Below, one piece after another: positions 28,569 to 37,973 of a stretch of 64,000 nt of DNA; the stretch's first letter is position 1, and each line of letters begins with the position of its first letter. The stretch comes from Halomonas icarae. Its GTDB lineage: Bacteria; Pseudomonadota; Gammaproteobacteria; Pseudomonadales; Halomonadaceae. The position numbers and the translations under genes are program-made. Below the pieces are notes generated by a model. It did no database searches, was not told where the DNA came from, and saw only the letters and a program-made list of their open reading frames with translations. Location of the stretch: the NCBI RefSeq assembly GCF_009901955.1, contig NZ_WUTS01000001.1, positions 1,806,817-1,870,816 on the forward strand, given 5' to 3'.

Positions 28569-28748
28569 TTCTTGGACAGCCGGCATCGAATCCGGCTAGA
28601 TTCTTGAGACGCCTGAGGAAAGCAACGACTCACCGCGGGGGAGCCCCCTTCGACGGACCAGAAAAACGATAAACGCCAACGTCCACGCCAACACCACAAC
28701 AGCTCAACCATCACTGCATCTCAACCATCACAATAAAGGAGCCGTGCC

Positions 28749-30458
28749 ATGCCGACCGCCGACAGCGCGTCCAACCTTGCCAGCTTTCTTGCCGCCCGCG
28801 ACTTCCTGATCGAGCACCGCGAGGACTACACCACCGCCTGCCGCGATTTTCGCTGGCCACGCTTCACCGAATTCAACTGGGCGCTGGACTACTTCGATGT
28901 CATGGCCCGCGACAACGATGCCCCGGCGCTGTGGATCGTCGAGGAGGATGGCCGCGAGGCACGCCTGAGCTTCGCCGAACTGGCCAGCCGCTCCAACCAG
29001 GTCGCCAACTGGCTGCGTTCGCTTGGGGTGAGGCGCGGCGAGCGGGCGTTGCTGATGCTGGGCAACGAGGTGCCGCTATGGGAGGTGATGCTGGCCGCCA
29101 TCAAGCTGGGCGCCGTGATCATTCCCGCCACCCCCATGCTGACCGCCGAGGATCTCGACGACCGTATCGTCCGCGGCGAGGTCAAGCACCTGGTCATCGG
29201 CACCGAGCACCTCGCCAAGTTCGAGGGCCGGCATCGGGATCTGACGCGTATTGCGGTGGGTGGCGCCGAACCCGGCTGGCATGATTTCGCCGACTCGCAC
29301 CAGAGCAGTGACGCCTTCACGCCCGACGGCCCGACGCCGGCCGACGACCCCATGCTGCTCTACTTCACCTCCGGCACCACCTCGCAGCCCAAGCTGGTCA
29401 CCCATACGCACCAGTCCTATCCGGTAGGCCACCTCTCGACCCTCTACTGGATCGGCCTGCAGCCGGGGGATCGTCATCTCAATATCAGCTCGCCGGGCTG
29501 GGCCAAGCACGCCTGGAGCTGTTTCTTCGCGCCCTGGAACGCCGGCGCCTGCGTCTTCCTGTACAACTACAGCCGCTTCGATGCCCCCGCCCTGCTCGAT
29601 GTGCTGGCGCGCTACGAGATCACCACCCTGTGCGCCCCGCCCACCGTCTGGCGCCTGTTGATCCAGCAGGACCTGGCGGCCCATCGGGTCGCCCTGCGCG
29701 AAGCGGTCGCCGCCGGTGAGCCGCTCAACCCCGAGGTCATCGAGCAGGTGCGTCGGGCCTGGGGGCTGACCATCCGCGACGGCTTCGGCCAGACCGAGAC
29801 CACCGCCCAGATCGGCAACTCGCCCGGCCAGCCCCTCAAGTCTGGCTCCATGGGGCGCCCGCTTCCCGGTTACCGGGTGGCAATGCTCGACGCCGAGGGC
29901 AAGCCGGCCGGCGAAGGGGAAGTCGCCCTGGCGCTGGGCGAGGATCGCCCCGCCGGCCTGATGGTGGGCTATGCCAACGACCCGGAGCGCACCGCCGCCG
30001 CCATGCAGGGGGGCTACTACCGCACCGGCGATGTCGCCAGCATCGATGAGCAGGGCTATATCACCTACGTGGGCCGGGCCGATGATGTCTTCAAGGCCTC
30101 CGACTACCGTATCAGCCCCTTCGAGCTGGAGAGTGTGCTGATCGAGCATCCGGCGGTGGGGGAAGCGGCCATCGTGCCGAGTCCGGACCCGGTGCGCACC
30201 TCGATACCCAAGGCCTATATCATTCCCGCCGCCGGCCATGAGCCCAGTGCCGAGCTGGCCCGGGATATCTTCGCCTTCACCCGTGAGCGCCTGGCGCCCT
30301 ACAAGCGTATCCGGCGCCTGGAGTTTGCCGATCTGCCCAAGACGATCTCGGGCAAGATCCGGCGTGTGGAGCTGCGTCAGGCCGAAGCCGACAAGGCCAG
30401 CGATCAGCGAGGTGAACTGGAATTCTTCGAGGATGATTTTCCGGACTTGAAGGGCTAG
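28749..30458 (+). CDS. AMP-binding acyl-CoA synthetase (medium-chain/ACSM-like)
   Basis: This 569-residue ligase activates a carboxylic acid through an acyl-adenylate and transfers it to CoA. The ATP-binding loop is LLYFTSGTTSQPKLVTHTH. Motif A5 is DGFGQTETT, the hinge region is YRTGDVASIDEQGYITYVGRADDV, and the acylation Lys is in LPKTISGKIRR. Similarity is to acetyl-CoA synthetase-like medium-chain enzymes (SPGWAKHAWSCFFAPWNAGA). A long 5' region with palindromes suggests substrate-responsive control. AAGGAG precedes the ATG. Confidence 0.9.
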   Translation: MPTADSASNLASFLAARDFLIEHREDYTTACRDFRWPRFTEFNWALDYFDVMARDNDAPALWIVEEDGREARLSFAELASRSNQVANWLRSLGVRRGERALLMLGNEVPLWEVMLAAIKLGAVIIPATPMLTAEDLDDRIVRGEVKHLVIGTEHLAKFEGRHRDLTRIAVGGAEPGWHDFADSHQSSDAFTPDGPTPADDPMLLYFTSGTTSQPKLVTHTHQSYPVGHLSTLYWIGLQPGDRHLNISSPGWAKHAWSCFFAPWNAGACVFLYNYSRFDAPALLDVLARYEITTLCAPPTVWRLLIQQDLAAHRVALREAVAAGEPLNPEVIEQVRRAWGLTIRDGFGQTETTAQIGNSPGQPLKSGSMGRPLPGYRVAMLDAEGKPAGEGEVALALGEDRPAGLMVGYANDPERTAAAMQGGYYRTGDVASIDEQGYITYVGRADDVFKASDYRISPFELESVLIEHPAVGEAAIVPSPDPVRTSIPKAYIIPAAGHEPSAELARDIFAFTRERLAPYKRIRRLEFADLPKTISGKIRRVELRQAEADKASDQRGELEFFEDDFPDLKG

Positions 30459-30478
30459 CGGAAGGTGTGAGCCCGCCG

Positions 30479-30582
30479 TAGGGGCCGGGTTTATGCGTGG
30501 TCCGGCATACCGGCGATGGAAGCCATCGCGCACCGTAGAACGGATGCCATCGCACACCGTAGGAGCGCGATTTATCGGGCGA
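30479..30582 (+). repeat. REP-like repeats downstream of the acyl-CoA synthetase
   Basis: A diverged copy starts at 30479 (GTAGGGGCCGGGTTTATGCG). A clear plus-oriented copy follows at 30559-30582 (GTAGGAGCGCGATTTATCGG). Between them the phrase GCCATCGCRCACCGTAG is repeated twice in tandem. Confidence 0.8.
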
Positions 30583-30586
30583 TTCA

Positions 30587-30622
30587 AAGAACCCGGCACC
30601 GCCTTGGCGGTGCCGGGTTCTT
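30587..30622. terminator. Bidirectional terminator between acyl-CoA synthetase and pckA
   Basis: A 17-bp perfect stem has arms at 30587-30603 and 30606-30622 with a TT loop. It is A-rich before and T-containing after in both orientations. It serves the convergent acyl-CoA synthetase and pckA genes. Confidence 0.92.
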
Positions 30623-30665
30623 GTTGGTCATGACATTGAGCCGGAAGCAGGCCCTGCCAAGGCGA

Positions 30666-32219
30666 TCAGGTCAGGCTGGGACCGGCCTTGACGATCTCAT
30701 CGCTGACGCCATCAAACTTCTTGAAGTTGTCGACAAACTTGGCGGCCAGCTCCTGGCGCTGACGATCGTAGGCATCCTTGTCTTCCCAGGTGTCGCGCGG
30801 GTTGAGCAGGCTGGAGTCGACACCCGGCACCGCGGTGGGCACATCGAGGTTGAGACCGTCGAGATGCTGGGTCTCGACCTCGCGCAGGATACCGGACTGA
30901 ATGGCGCTGATGATGGCGCGGGTCGTCGGAATCGAGAAACGCGCACCACCCTCGCCATAGGCACCCCCGGTCCAGCCGGTGTTCACCAGATAGACCTGGG
31001 CATCCTTCTCGGCCACACGCTTGATCAGCAGATCGGCATACTCGCGAGCCGGACGCGGGAAGAAGGGGGCACCGAAGCAGGTGGAGAAGGTGGCGGACAG
31101 CCCCTCGGAGGAGCCCATCTCAGTGGAGCCTACCTTGGCGGTGTATCCGGAGAGGAAGTGATAGGCCGCCGCCTCTTTGGAGAGTACCGAGACCGGGGGC
31201 AGCACGCCGGACATGTCGCAGGTCAGGAAGACGATGGCATTGGGCTCGCCGGCGCGATTCTCGGGCACGCGCTTATCGACGTGCTCCAGCGGGTAGGCGG
31301 CACGCGAGTTCTGGGTCAGGCTGTCGTCGGCGTAGTCGGGCTCGCGACGGTCGTCGAGCACCACATTTTCCAGCACGGTGCCGAACTTGATGGCGTTCCA
31401 GATCACCGGCTCGTTCTTCTCGGAGAGGTCGATGCACTTGGCGTAGCAGCCCCCCTCGATGTTGAAGACGGTGCCCGGCCCCCAGGCATGTTCGTCATCA
31501 CCGATCAGGTAGCGCGCCTGGTCGGCGGAGAGCGTGGTCTTGCCGGTGCCGGAGAGACCGAAGAACAGGCAGGTCTCGCCATCCTCGCCGACGTTGGCGG
31601 AGCAGTGCATCGGCAGCACGTCGAAGCCCGGCAGCAGGAAGTTCTGTACCGAGAACATCGCCTTCTTCATCTCGCCGGCGTAACGCATGCCGGCGATCAG
31701 CACCTTCTTCTCGGCGAAGTTGATGATCACGCAGCCATCGGAGTTGGTGCCGTCACGAGCCGGGTCACACTCGAAGCCGGCGGCATTGAGGATGGTCCAC
31801 TCCTCCTTAGCGGAGGGGTTATAGGCCTCGGGGCGAACGAACATGGTGCGGCCAAAGAGGTTCTGCCAGGCGGTCTCGGTCTGCACACGAACCGGCAGAT
31901 AGTAGTCCGGATCGCTGCCCACATGCAGTTCGGAGACATAGTGCTCCTTGCCGGTCAGGTAGGTTTCGACGCGCTCCCAGAGCGCGGCAAACTTCTCGGC
32001 GTCGAAGGGGCGATTGACGCTACCCCAGTCGATCTTCGCGCTGGTGGTCGGCTCGTCAACGATATAGCGATCCTTGGGCGAGCGACCGGTGCGGACGCCG
32101 GTGCTCACCACCAGGGCACCGTTGGCGGCCAGCCGGCCTTCGCCGCTGGCCACCGACCGTTCGATCAGTTCGGCGCTGCTGAGGTTGACGTGGGCGTGAG
32201 AAGCTTGGGGTGTGGTCAT
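30666..32219 (-). CDS. pckA: Phosphoenolpyruvate carboxykinase (ATP)
   Basis: PckA converts oxaloacetate and ATP to PEP, the entry to gluconeogenesis. The 517-residue protein shows the kinase loop [13 protein letters not shown], the PCK-specific [15 protein letters not shown] region and [12 protein letters not shown]. The ATG at 32219 has AGGAAA upstream. A palindrome resembling a HexR site lies about 190 bases upstream, which would fit control by the state of sugar catabolism. With mdh in the same window it covers the malate-oxaloacetate-PEP route. Confidence 0.97.
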   Translation of the reverse strand: MTTPQASHAHVNLSSAELIERSVASGEGRLAANGALVVSTGVRTGRSPKDRYIVDEPTTSAKIDWGSVNRPFDAEKFAALWERVETYLTGKEHYVSELHVGSDPDYYLPVRVQTETAWQNLFGRTMFVRPEAYNPSAKEEWTILNAAGFECDPARDGTNSDGCVIINFAEKKVLIAGMRYAGEMKKAMFSVQNFLLPGFDVLPMHCSANVGEDGETCLFFGLSGTGKTTLSADQARYLIGDDEHAWGPGTVFNIEGGCYAKCIDLSEKNEPVIWNAIKFGTVLENVVLDDRREPDYADDSLTQNSRAAYPLEHVDKRVPENRAGEPNAIVFLTCDMSGVLPPVSVLSKEAAAYHFLSGYTAKVGSTEMGSSEGLSATFSTCFGAPFFPRPAREYADLLIKRVAEKDAQVYLVNTGWTGGAYGEGGARFSIPTTRAIISAIQSGILREVETQHLDGLNLDVPTAVPGVDSSLLNPRDTWEDKDAYDRQRQELAAKFVDNFKKFDGVSDEIVKAGPSLT

Positions 32220-32404
32220 GTCGTTTCCTGGGCCGTCGGCCGATTCTCTCGTGTGCCTGGCGTCGGCGGTGACGCGAAGAGCAAGGGGGCTGTGGCGATC
32301 ATGACGTGCGGTTACCCGACTACTGGTCTTGATCGCCTCTGAAAGGCGGCGCCATTATGGCAAAAAGCACCTCGGCGGGGAACGCCCTTTTTAGGCGAAA
32401 TTCA

Positions 32405-32419
32405 TGTAGTTTTTCTACA
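32405..32419. promoter_or_regulatory. Candidate HexR operator upstream of pckA
   Basis: TGTAGTTTTTCTACA is a 15-base palindrome in the 341-base gap between hslO and pckA. It matches the gammaproteobacterial HexR consensus as I recall it (TGTARTNNNAYTACA), with one inner mismatch. Wider dyad symmetry (TTCA before, ATGAA after) surrounds it. I saw no other gene or element in this gap. Confidence 0.5.
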
Positions 32420-32560
32420 ACATGAAGAAAATTCGCTACACACCAACACTGCATCGCAACATCGCATCGCAACATCACCACACCAAGGGAAGTTCAGAAT
32501 CCTCCAGGCATGAGCCGCTGCCGACGTATCCTTGTCGCGAGCAGCGGCCTCATCGAGCGG

Positions 32561-33436
32561 CTAGTGCACTACCGGGGGCGGCTCGTCACCCTCCGTCAGC
32601 AGCGCCTCGACCTCCGCGATGGAGAAGGCGTAGCGGGTATGACAGAAGTGGCACTGGGTCTCGATGCCGCCCTGCTCCGCCAGTACCTCGCGCAGCTCCT
32701 GGGCGCCCAGGCCCACCAGGGCGTCGGCGATACGCTCTCGGGAGCAGGTGCAGCCGAAGCGCAGCGCCTTGGGATCAAAGACCCGCACCGTCTCCTCATG
32801 ATAGAGACGCTGAAGAAGCTCGTGAGGGTCAAGATGCAGCAGCTCTGCGTCCTTGACGGTCGCGGCCAGATGCACGGTGCGCTCCCAGGCGTCGACATCC
32901 TGGTTCTGCGACTCGTCGGGCATGCGCTGCAGCAAAAGGCCACCGGCGCACCGACCATCGGCGGCCAGCCACAGTCGAGTAGGCAGCTGCTCGGACTGGG
33001 CGAAGTAGTCGGCCAGGCAGTCGGCCAGGCTATCGCGATCCAGGGCGACGATGCCCTGGTAGCGGTGCCCTTCGCGAGGGTCCAGGGTGATCATGATCTG
33101 ACCCTCTCCCACCAACTCGCGAAATCCGGCCTGCTCGTCGACGGCCGTCGCGCCCTCGGCCATGCGGGCAATGGCACGCAGCTCACCACCCGGATTGGAC
33201 TCGGCCATCAGCAGGGCCAGGGCGCCGTTGCCGCGCACCTCGATGCTCAGGGTGCCGTCGAGCTTGACGGTATCGGTCAGCAGGGCCACCGCGGCGAGCA
33301 GCTCGCCAAGCAGGCGATTCACCGCGGCGGGGTAATCGTGGCGGTCGAGAACCTCGGCGTAGGCCTGCTCGAGGGTCACGAGCTCGCCGCGCACATTGGT
33401 GTTGTCGAACAGGAAGCGCTGGATCTGGTCGGTCAT
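32561..33436 (-). CDS. hslO: Redox-regulated chaperone Hsp33
   Basis: Hsp33 is a holdase activated when its zinc cysteines are oxidised. The protein of about 291 residues has the N-terminal chaperone fold ([30 protein letters not shown]; a segment running [23 protein letters not shown] is split here by family alignment). The redox switch is Cys-Thr-Cys in FGCTCSRER plus CHFC near the C-terminus. The ATG at 33436 begins the family N-terminus ([11 protein letters not shown]), so the open frame to 33469 is not used. Confidence 0.95.
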   Translation of the reverse strand: MTDQIQRFLFDNTNVRGELVTLEQAYAEVLDRHDYPAAVNRLLGELLAAVALLTDTVKLDGTLSIEVRGNGALALLMAESNPGGELRAIARMAEGATAVDEQAGFRELVGEGQIMITLDPREGHRYQGIVALDRDSLADCLADYFAQSEQLPTRLWLAADGRCAGGLLLQRMPDESQNQDVDAWERTVHLAATVKDAELLHLDPHELLQRLYHEETVRVFDPKALRFGCTCSRERIADALVGLGAQELREVLAEQGGIETQCHFCHTRYAFSIAEVEALLTEGDEPPPVVH

Positions 33437-33598
33437 GGGTCTCGTATCGGGTCGGGAAATTGGGGGCATTCTAGCAAAAAGGCTCGCCGCTTTTCCGACG
33501 AGGAAGAGAGCTATCGAAGATAGTTTGTAGCTCGGGGCTTGTCCCCAGCGCCCCTTAACTCCGAAAACTGCGATAGTCCTGCGGCGCAGGCCTTCTCC

Positions 33599-34606
33599 TC
33601 AAGAGTGCTTGATCCACACACCCTGCCCCGGCAGGCGCTCACGGTCGTGAGGGCGCTCCAGGTCCAGAATGGGGCCATGGGGCACGATTCGGGTGGGGTT
33701 GATGGTCTCGTGACTGCAGTAGTAGTGACGCTTGATATGATCGAAATCCACCGTCTCCTTCACTCCCGGCCACTGGTAGATCTCGCGCAGATAGTGGGAG
33801 AGATTGGGGTAGTCCTCGATGCGCCGCAGGTTGCACTTGAAGTGGCCGTGATAGACGGCATCGAAACGCACCAGGGTGGTGAACAGCCGGATATCGGCCT
33901 CGGTCAGCCACTCACCGGCCACATAGCGGTGCTCTGCCAGGCGTGCCTCCATGCGATCCAGCGCTTCGAACAGAGCCACCACGTGCTTCTCATAGACCCG
34001 CTGATCGGTGGCGAAGCCCGACTTGTAGACGCCGTTGTTGATATGGTCATAGACATCGGCATTGATCGCATCGATGGTCTCGCGCAGCTCGGCCGGATAG
34101 AAGTCCAGACGGTTGCCGGTGAGCTCATCGAAGGCCCCGTTGAACATCCGCAGCAACTCGGCCGACTCGTTGTTGACGATTCGCCCTGCCTGCTTGTCCC
34201 ACAGCGCTGGCACCGTGACTCGTCCGGTGTAGTGGGGGTCGGTCAGGGTGTAGAGCTCACGATGATAGGTCACGCCGTTGACCGGATCGCCGCTCGACCC
34301 CTCGTCCTGATGATAGCTCCAACCCTGATCGAGCATTAGCGGACTGACATGGGAGAGGCCGAGAAGATCCTCGAGGCCCTTCAGCTTGCGCATGATCATT
34401 ACCCGATGAGCCCAGGGGCAAGCCAGAGAGACGTAGAGATGGTAGCGTCCGGCCTCGGCAGGCAGACCCGGCTGGCCATCGGGACCGTTCTCCCCCTCAC
34501 GGGTGACCCAGTCGCGAAGCTGCGCGGACTCGCGCACGAACTCGCCGCCATGCTTGTCGGTGTCGTACCACTGGTCGTGCCATCTGCCGTCGATCAACAG
34601 CCCCAT
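33599..34606 (-). CDS. Glutathionyl-hydroquinone reductase (GST Xi/omega-like)
   Basis: This protein of about 335 residues is similar to E. coli YqjG and PcpF. The catalytic Cys63 lies in YVSLACPWAHRVMIMR, and the C-terminal helical domain contains WLTEADIRLFTTLVRFDAVYHGHFKCNL. The family removes glutathione from glutathionyl-hydroquinones during quinone detoxification. The ATG at 34606 has GGAGGA upstream. It sits downstream of a LysR regulator on the same strand, with a perfect palindrome in the gap between them. Confidence 0.93.
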   Translation of the reverse strand: MGLLIDGRWHDQWYDTDKHGGEFVRESAQLRDWVTREGENGPDGQPGLPAEAGRYHLYVSLACPWAHRVMIMRKLKGLEDLLGLSHVSPLMLDQGWSYHQDEGSSGDPVNGVTYHRELYTLTDPHYTGRVTVPALWDKQAGRIVNNESAELLRMFNGAFDELTGNRLDFYPAELRETIDAINADVYDHINNGVYKSGFATDQRVYEKHVVALFEALDRMEARLAEHRYVAGEWLTEADIRLFTTLVRFDAVYHGHFKCNLRRIEDYPNLSHYLREIYQWPGVKETVDFDHIKRHYYCSHETINPTRIVPHGPILDLERPHDRERLPGQGVWIKHS

Positions 34607-34709
34607 GGAAGTCCTCCTCGAAAAGGCGGGCGACACCGCCGATTGATAAATTCGCCCCCAGCGTAATATTAAGCTGTCGATTCTTCAGCGCATATTATGG
34701 GCAGTTTAA

Positions 34710-34724
34710 TTCGATAAAATCGAA
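34710..34724. promoter_or_regulatory. Palindromic candidate LysR-type operator
   Basis: TTCGATAAAATCGAA is a perfect dyad (6-3-6) containing the T-N11-A form typical of LysR-family sites. It is in the AT-rich 134-base gap directly upstream of the hydroquinone reductase and just after the LysR gene. Confidence 0.5.
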
Positions 34725-34740
34725 ATAATCTTTAATTGGG

Positions 34741-35652
34741 TCACCCTGCTCCTCTGTCACCCTCCACCTCTGCCGCCAGGGCCTCTGTCGCCAGGGCCTG
34801 GGCCAGCACCCGAGTCGCCGGTCCGGCGCGGTCGCGGTCACGATGGATCAGCTGCACAGGCGTCTCACGGATGCCGCCGGCGGTGAGGGGCAGCGGCACA
34901 AGACGCTTGGCGTCGAGTGCCTGACGAATCCGTGTCTCGGGCAGCCAGGCGAAACCGAGACCACGCTCTACCATGTCGATGGAGGTCTCCAGATGGCTCA
35001 GGGTCCAACGCTGCTCGGCCTTGAGCCACCCCTCGTCCATGGTCTGTCGTAGTGCCGAGTCACGCACCACCAGTTGGCGGTGCTGCACCAGGTCGCGTAG
35101 ATCCAGCGGCCGTTCCAGCCGATGCAGCGGGTGGTCAGGATGGGCCACTGCCACGAAGCGTACGCTGGCCAGTGGCTCGCCCAGGAAGCCCCGAGCGGCG
35201 ACCCCCGAGATCACCAGGTCGGCGCTGCCGTCGTAAAGCATCTCAACGCCGCCATTGAGCACCGTCTCATGAAGCTGCACGCGCACATGGGGGTAGGTCT
35301 CGGAGAAGGTCGCCAGGGCACTGGCCAGGGCGTCGGGAGGAAATACCTGGTCCACCGCCAGCACCACCTCGGCCTCGAGTCCTTCAGCAAGGCTACCCGC
35401 CACCTCCTCCAGGGCTTCGGCACTCTCGATCAGCTGTCGCGCTCGCCGCAACAGCATCGCGCCGGCCTCGGTCAAGCGCACCCGGCGTCCGGCCGGCTCC
35501 AGGACCTGGACCCCCAGCTGCTCCTCAAGCTTGTGGACCGCATGATTGAGGGTTGAGGGACTCTTGTGGATAGCGTCGGCGGCACGGGCGAAACCGCCAT
35601 GATCGACAACTGCCGCCAACATCTGCCATTGATTCAGGGTGACACGAGACAT
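34741..35652 (-). CDS. LysR-family transcriptional regulator
   Basis: This regulator of about 303 residues has an N-terminal winged helix-turn-helix (LNQWQMLAAVVDHGGFARAADAIHKSPSTLNHAVHKLEEQLG is the domain region; the recognition helix is around SPSTLNHAVHKLE) and a C-terminal periplasmic-binding-like effector domain. It probably controls the adjacent glutathionyl-hydroquinone reductase, with a quinone or thiol conjugate as a possible effector. That is inferred from position only. ATG at 35652 is preferred. A GTG at 35670 would add six residues. Confidence 0.9.
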   Translation of the reverse strand: MSRVTLNQWQMLAAVVDHGGFARAADAIHKSPSTLNHAVHKLEEQLGVQVLEPAGRRVRLTEAGAMLLRRARQLIESAEALEEVAGSLAEGLEAEVVLAVDQVFPPDALASALATFSETYPHVRVQLHETVLNGGVEMLYDGSADLVISGVAARGFLGEPLASVRFVAVAHPDHPLHRLERPLDLRDLVQHRQLVVRDSALRQTMDEGWLKAEQRWTLSHLETSIDMVERGLGFAWLPETRIRQALDAKRLVPLPLTAGGIRETPVQLIHRDRDRAGPATRVLAQALATEALAAEVEGDRGAG

Positions 35653-36089
35653 TTCGAAACCCTCGAACACAGAACGCTAGTAAGCGGTCTAATATCCGAA
35701 AAAATCGCACAAAATACCACCCTTCCTCCGAAGCAGGTGAGCGAGGGAAAGATGCCATAAACAGGGTCAGCAGGGCCAGGCAGGGAGCTTCTATCGCGGC
35801 AAGCTTCTCTCGCTTGGGGGAGGCGAAACAGTGAAATAGCGTCGGCGAGGACAGGGGCAATCCATGTGACCCTCAAGCCCCAGGGGTTGAAATCCCACGG
35901 CGTCTTGGTTCCAATAGACAAACTGTTACCAAACAGCGTTCACCTATCTCCCACCTACCCTGCGATACTGGTAAAAGGTCGCTCGGGGTTGCGATGCTGT
36001 GCATCCATACAGCCTAGGCAACATCCTGGTCTTGCGCTATCGTTCGTACGACTTTATTCGCCTTTCTTTTTTTCATCGGCCTTTTACCC
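35653..36089. other. Intergenic region between divergent lysR and M23 peptidase genes
   Basis: This 437-base region contains no supported gene. It holds the promoters of both divergent genes. The last 60 bases before the peptidase start are T-rich (TTCTTTTTTTCATCGG). Confidence 0.4.
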
Positions 36090-37889
36090 ATGCTGCGAGT
36101 CCTACATTCGCTGCCCCGCGCGCACAAGCTATTGCTGTTACCGGTCGCCACCATGGTCACCGTGCTGGGCACTCAGAAGATCGTCACCACCTATCACGAT
36201 ATCCAGCGCGATTCTCGATCGCTGGAAACTGTCGTCATTCCCCTCGACGCCGAGGCCACCTCCCGACTGCCTTCGTTGAATCTTCAGCGAGGGCCCGTCG
36301 GAGATGCCATCGAGATGGCTAACCAGGCGCTGGACGCCACACGACAGCGTGTACCTATCACCCAGCTGAAGGTCAGCGAAGTGGTCGACCTGGAGCTGGT
36401 CGACAAGGCCAATGCCGACAGCGCCGAGGCGGCACCGCCCCTGTTGGCTCGTCTCAACGACGGCACAACGCCACCAGGCGAGCGGCCACCGCTGATGGCC
36501 AAGAACCCGGCCAGCAGCTCCTTGAATGAACAGGCAATAACGGTGGCTACGGAGATCACGGCCCCTGACGCCAAGACGCTGAACCGTGGCGCCGTACACA
36601 TCGCCACACTTATCGGCACCATCGGCAGCGGCATGCTCGATCACGACGGCAGCCTGGTAGCGGATGCCACCTCCTATGAGGATATTCCCGAAAGTGAGCT
36701 GGCTCTGCTAGACGATGGCCCGGTGCTGCTCGAGCGAGAGATCGCCGCTCGCGACCCCTATGTGCCTGAGTGGGAAACCTACACCGTGGAGCCGGGAGAT
36801 GCCTTCACACGTATGGCCCAGGAGCACCTGGGACTGGGCTACAGCGAGGCCCTGGCACTGCTTGAGCAACTACCCGACCGTGACATGCTCGAGCGCTGGC
36901 AAGTTGGCAGCCGGCTAGACTACAAGCTGGATGAAGATGGCAAGCTGATCTCGCTGCGCATGATGCGCAACGCCCGTAGCGGCTTCGTGGCAGAACGCGA
37001 CGGTGGCGCCTTCGAAGTCGCCAGCATCGAGTATACCGGTGAGGCCGCCCAGAGGCTGTTTGCCGGCACCGTCAGCGGCAGCTTCACCCGCTCGGCTCAG
37101 GCTACCGGCCTCTCCAGTGCCGAAGTTTCGCGACTGGTACACGTGCTCGGCAAGAAACTCGACTTTCGCCGCGACACCCGTCGCGGCGATCGCTTTCAGG
37201 TGCTGGTCGAGTCCGACGTGATCAATGGGGAAAGCTTCGACCCGCGTGTTCTTGCGGTGCAGTATGAGGGAGAGCGCGCCAGCCTGACCCTGGTCCGCAA
37301 CAGTGCGGACAACAACTTCTACACCCCGGAGGGGGAAAGCCTCGACCCCGCCTTCAATCGTTATCCCTTCGAGGGGCGTTATCGACTGAGTTCCAATTTC
37401 AACCCCCGCCGCAAGCACCCGGTGACCGGGCGCATCAGTCCACACAAGGGGACCGATTTCGCAATGCCGATCGGCACGCCGATCACCGCCCCCTCCGACG
37501 GTGTGGTCGAGTCGGTGCGCAGCCACTACGCGGCTGGCCGCTACATCGTGATCCGCCACGACAACGGCTACCGCACTCGCTATCTACACCTTTCCAGACC
37601 GCTGGTCAGCCGTGGCGAGCGCGTGACCATGGGGCAACGAATCGCTCTCTCCGGCAATACCGGCCGCAGTACCGGGCCTCATCTGCATTACGAGGTGCTG
37701 GTCAACGACAACCAGGTCGACGCCATGCAGGTCAAGCTGCCCGAAAACAAGAGCCTCTCGGGCGACCGACTGGTGGCGTTTCAGCGCGAAGCCGAACCGC
37801 TCTTGGCCGCTCTGCAGTCCGGCGAGGTCGGTCCGGTCGTCGCCAGCACCGGCGAGCGTGATGCCAAGCAGGAGTCAAACGAGGGCTGA
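36090..37889 (+). CDS. M23 peptidoglycan DD-endopeptidase (MepM-like)
   Basis: This 599-residue periplasmic enzyme is inner-membrane anchored by one hydrophobic segment (about 13-28). A disordered stretch precedes an OapA/LysM-like domain (YTVEPGDAFTRMAQEHLGL, near 230), a helical/beta linker domain and the C-terminal M23 domain. Zinc ligands are His452 and Asp456 in SPHKGTDFAMP and His533 in GPHLHYEV. The catalytic His is in RYLHL. All are intact. The architecture is that of MepM/YebA, which cuts D-Ala-mDAP crosslinks for wall growth. Confidence 0.92.
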   Translation: MLRVLHSLPRAHKLLLLPVATMVTVLGTQKIVTTYHDIQRDSRSLETVVIPLDAEATSRLPSLNLQRGPVGDAIEMANQALDATRQRVPITQLKVSEVVDLELVDKANADSAEAAPPLLARLNDGTTPPGERPPLMAKNPASSSLNEQAITVATEITAPDAKTLNRGAVHIATLIGTIGSGMLDHDGSLVADATSYEDIPESELALLDDGPVLLEREIAARDPYVPEWETYTVEPGDAFTRMAQEHLGLGYSEALALLEQLPDRDMLERWQVGSRLDYKLDEDGKLISLRMMRNARSGFVAERDGGAFEVASIEYTGEAAQRLFAGTVSGSFTRSAQATGLSSAEVSRLVHVLGKKLDFRRDTRRGDRFQVLVESDVINGESFDPRVLAVQYEGERASLTLVRNSADNNFYTPEGESLDPAFNRYPFEGRYRLSSNFNPRRKHPVTGRISPHKGTDFAMPIGTPITAPSDGVVESVRSHYAAGRYIVIRHDNGYRTRYLHLSRPLVSRGERVTMGQRIALSGNTGRSTGPHLHYEVLVNDNQVDAMQVKLPENKSLSGDRLVAFQREAEPLLAALQSGEVGPVVASTGERDAKQESNEG

Positions 37890-37921
37890 CCACGCCTGGT
37901 TCTTCCATCTTGACGACACTG

Positions 37922-37946
37922 CGCCCCGCCATTGTGCGGGGCGTCT
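37922..37946 (+). terminator. Hairpin after the M23 peptidase gene
   Basis: Stem CGCCCCGC (37922-37929) with GCGGGGCG (37936-37943), then TCTCGATTCTG. The T-run is weak. It lies 33 bases after the stop and 30 bases before the next GTG start. Confidence 0.6.
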
Positions 37947-37973
37947 CGATTCTGTTCCCTGACGGAGAGCCTC

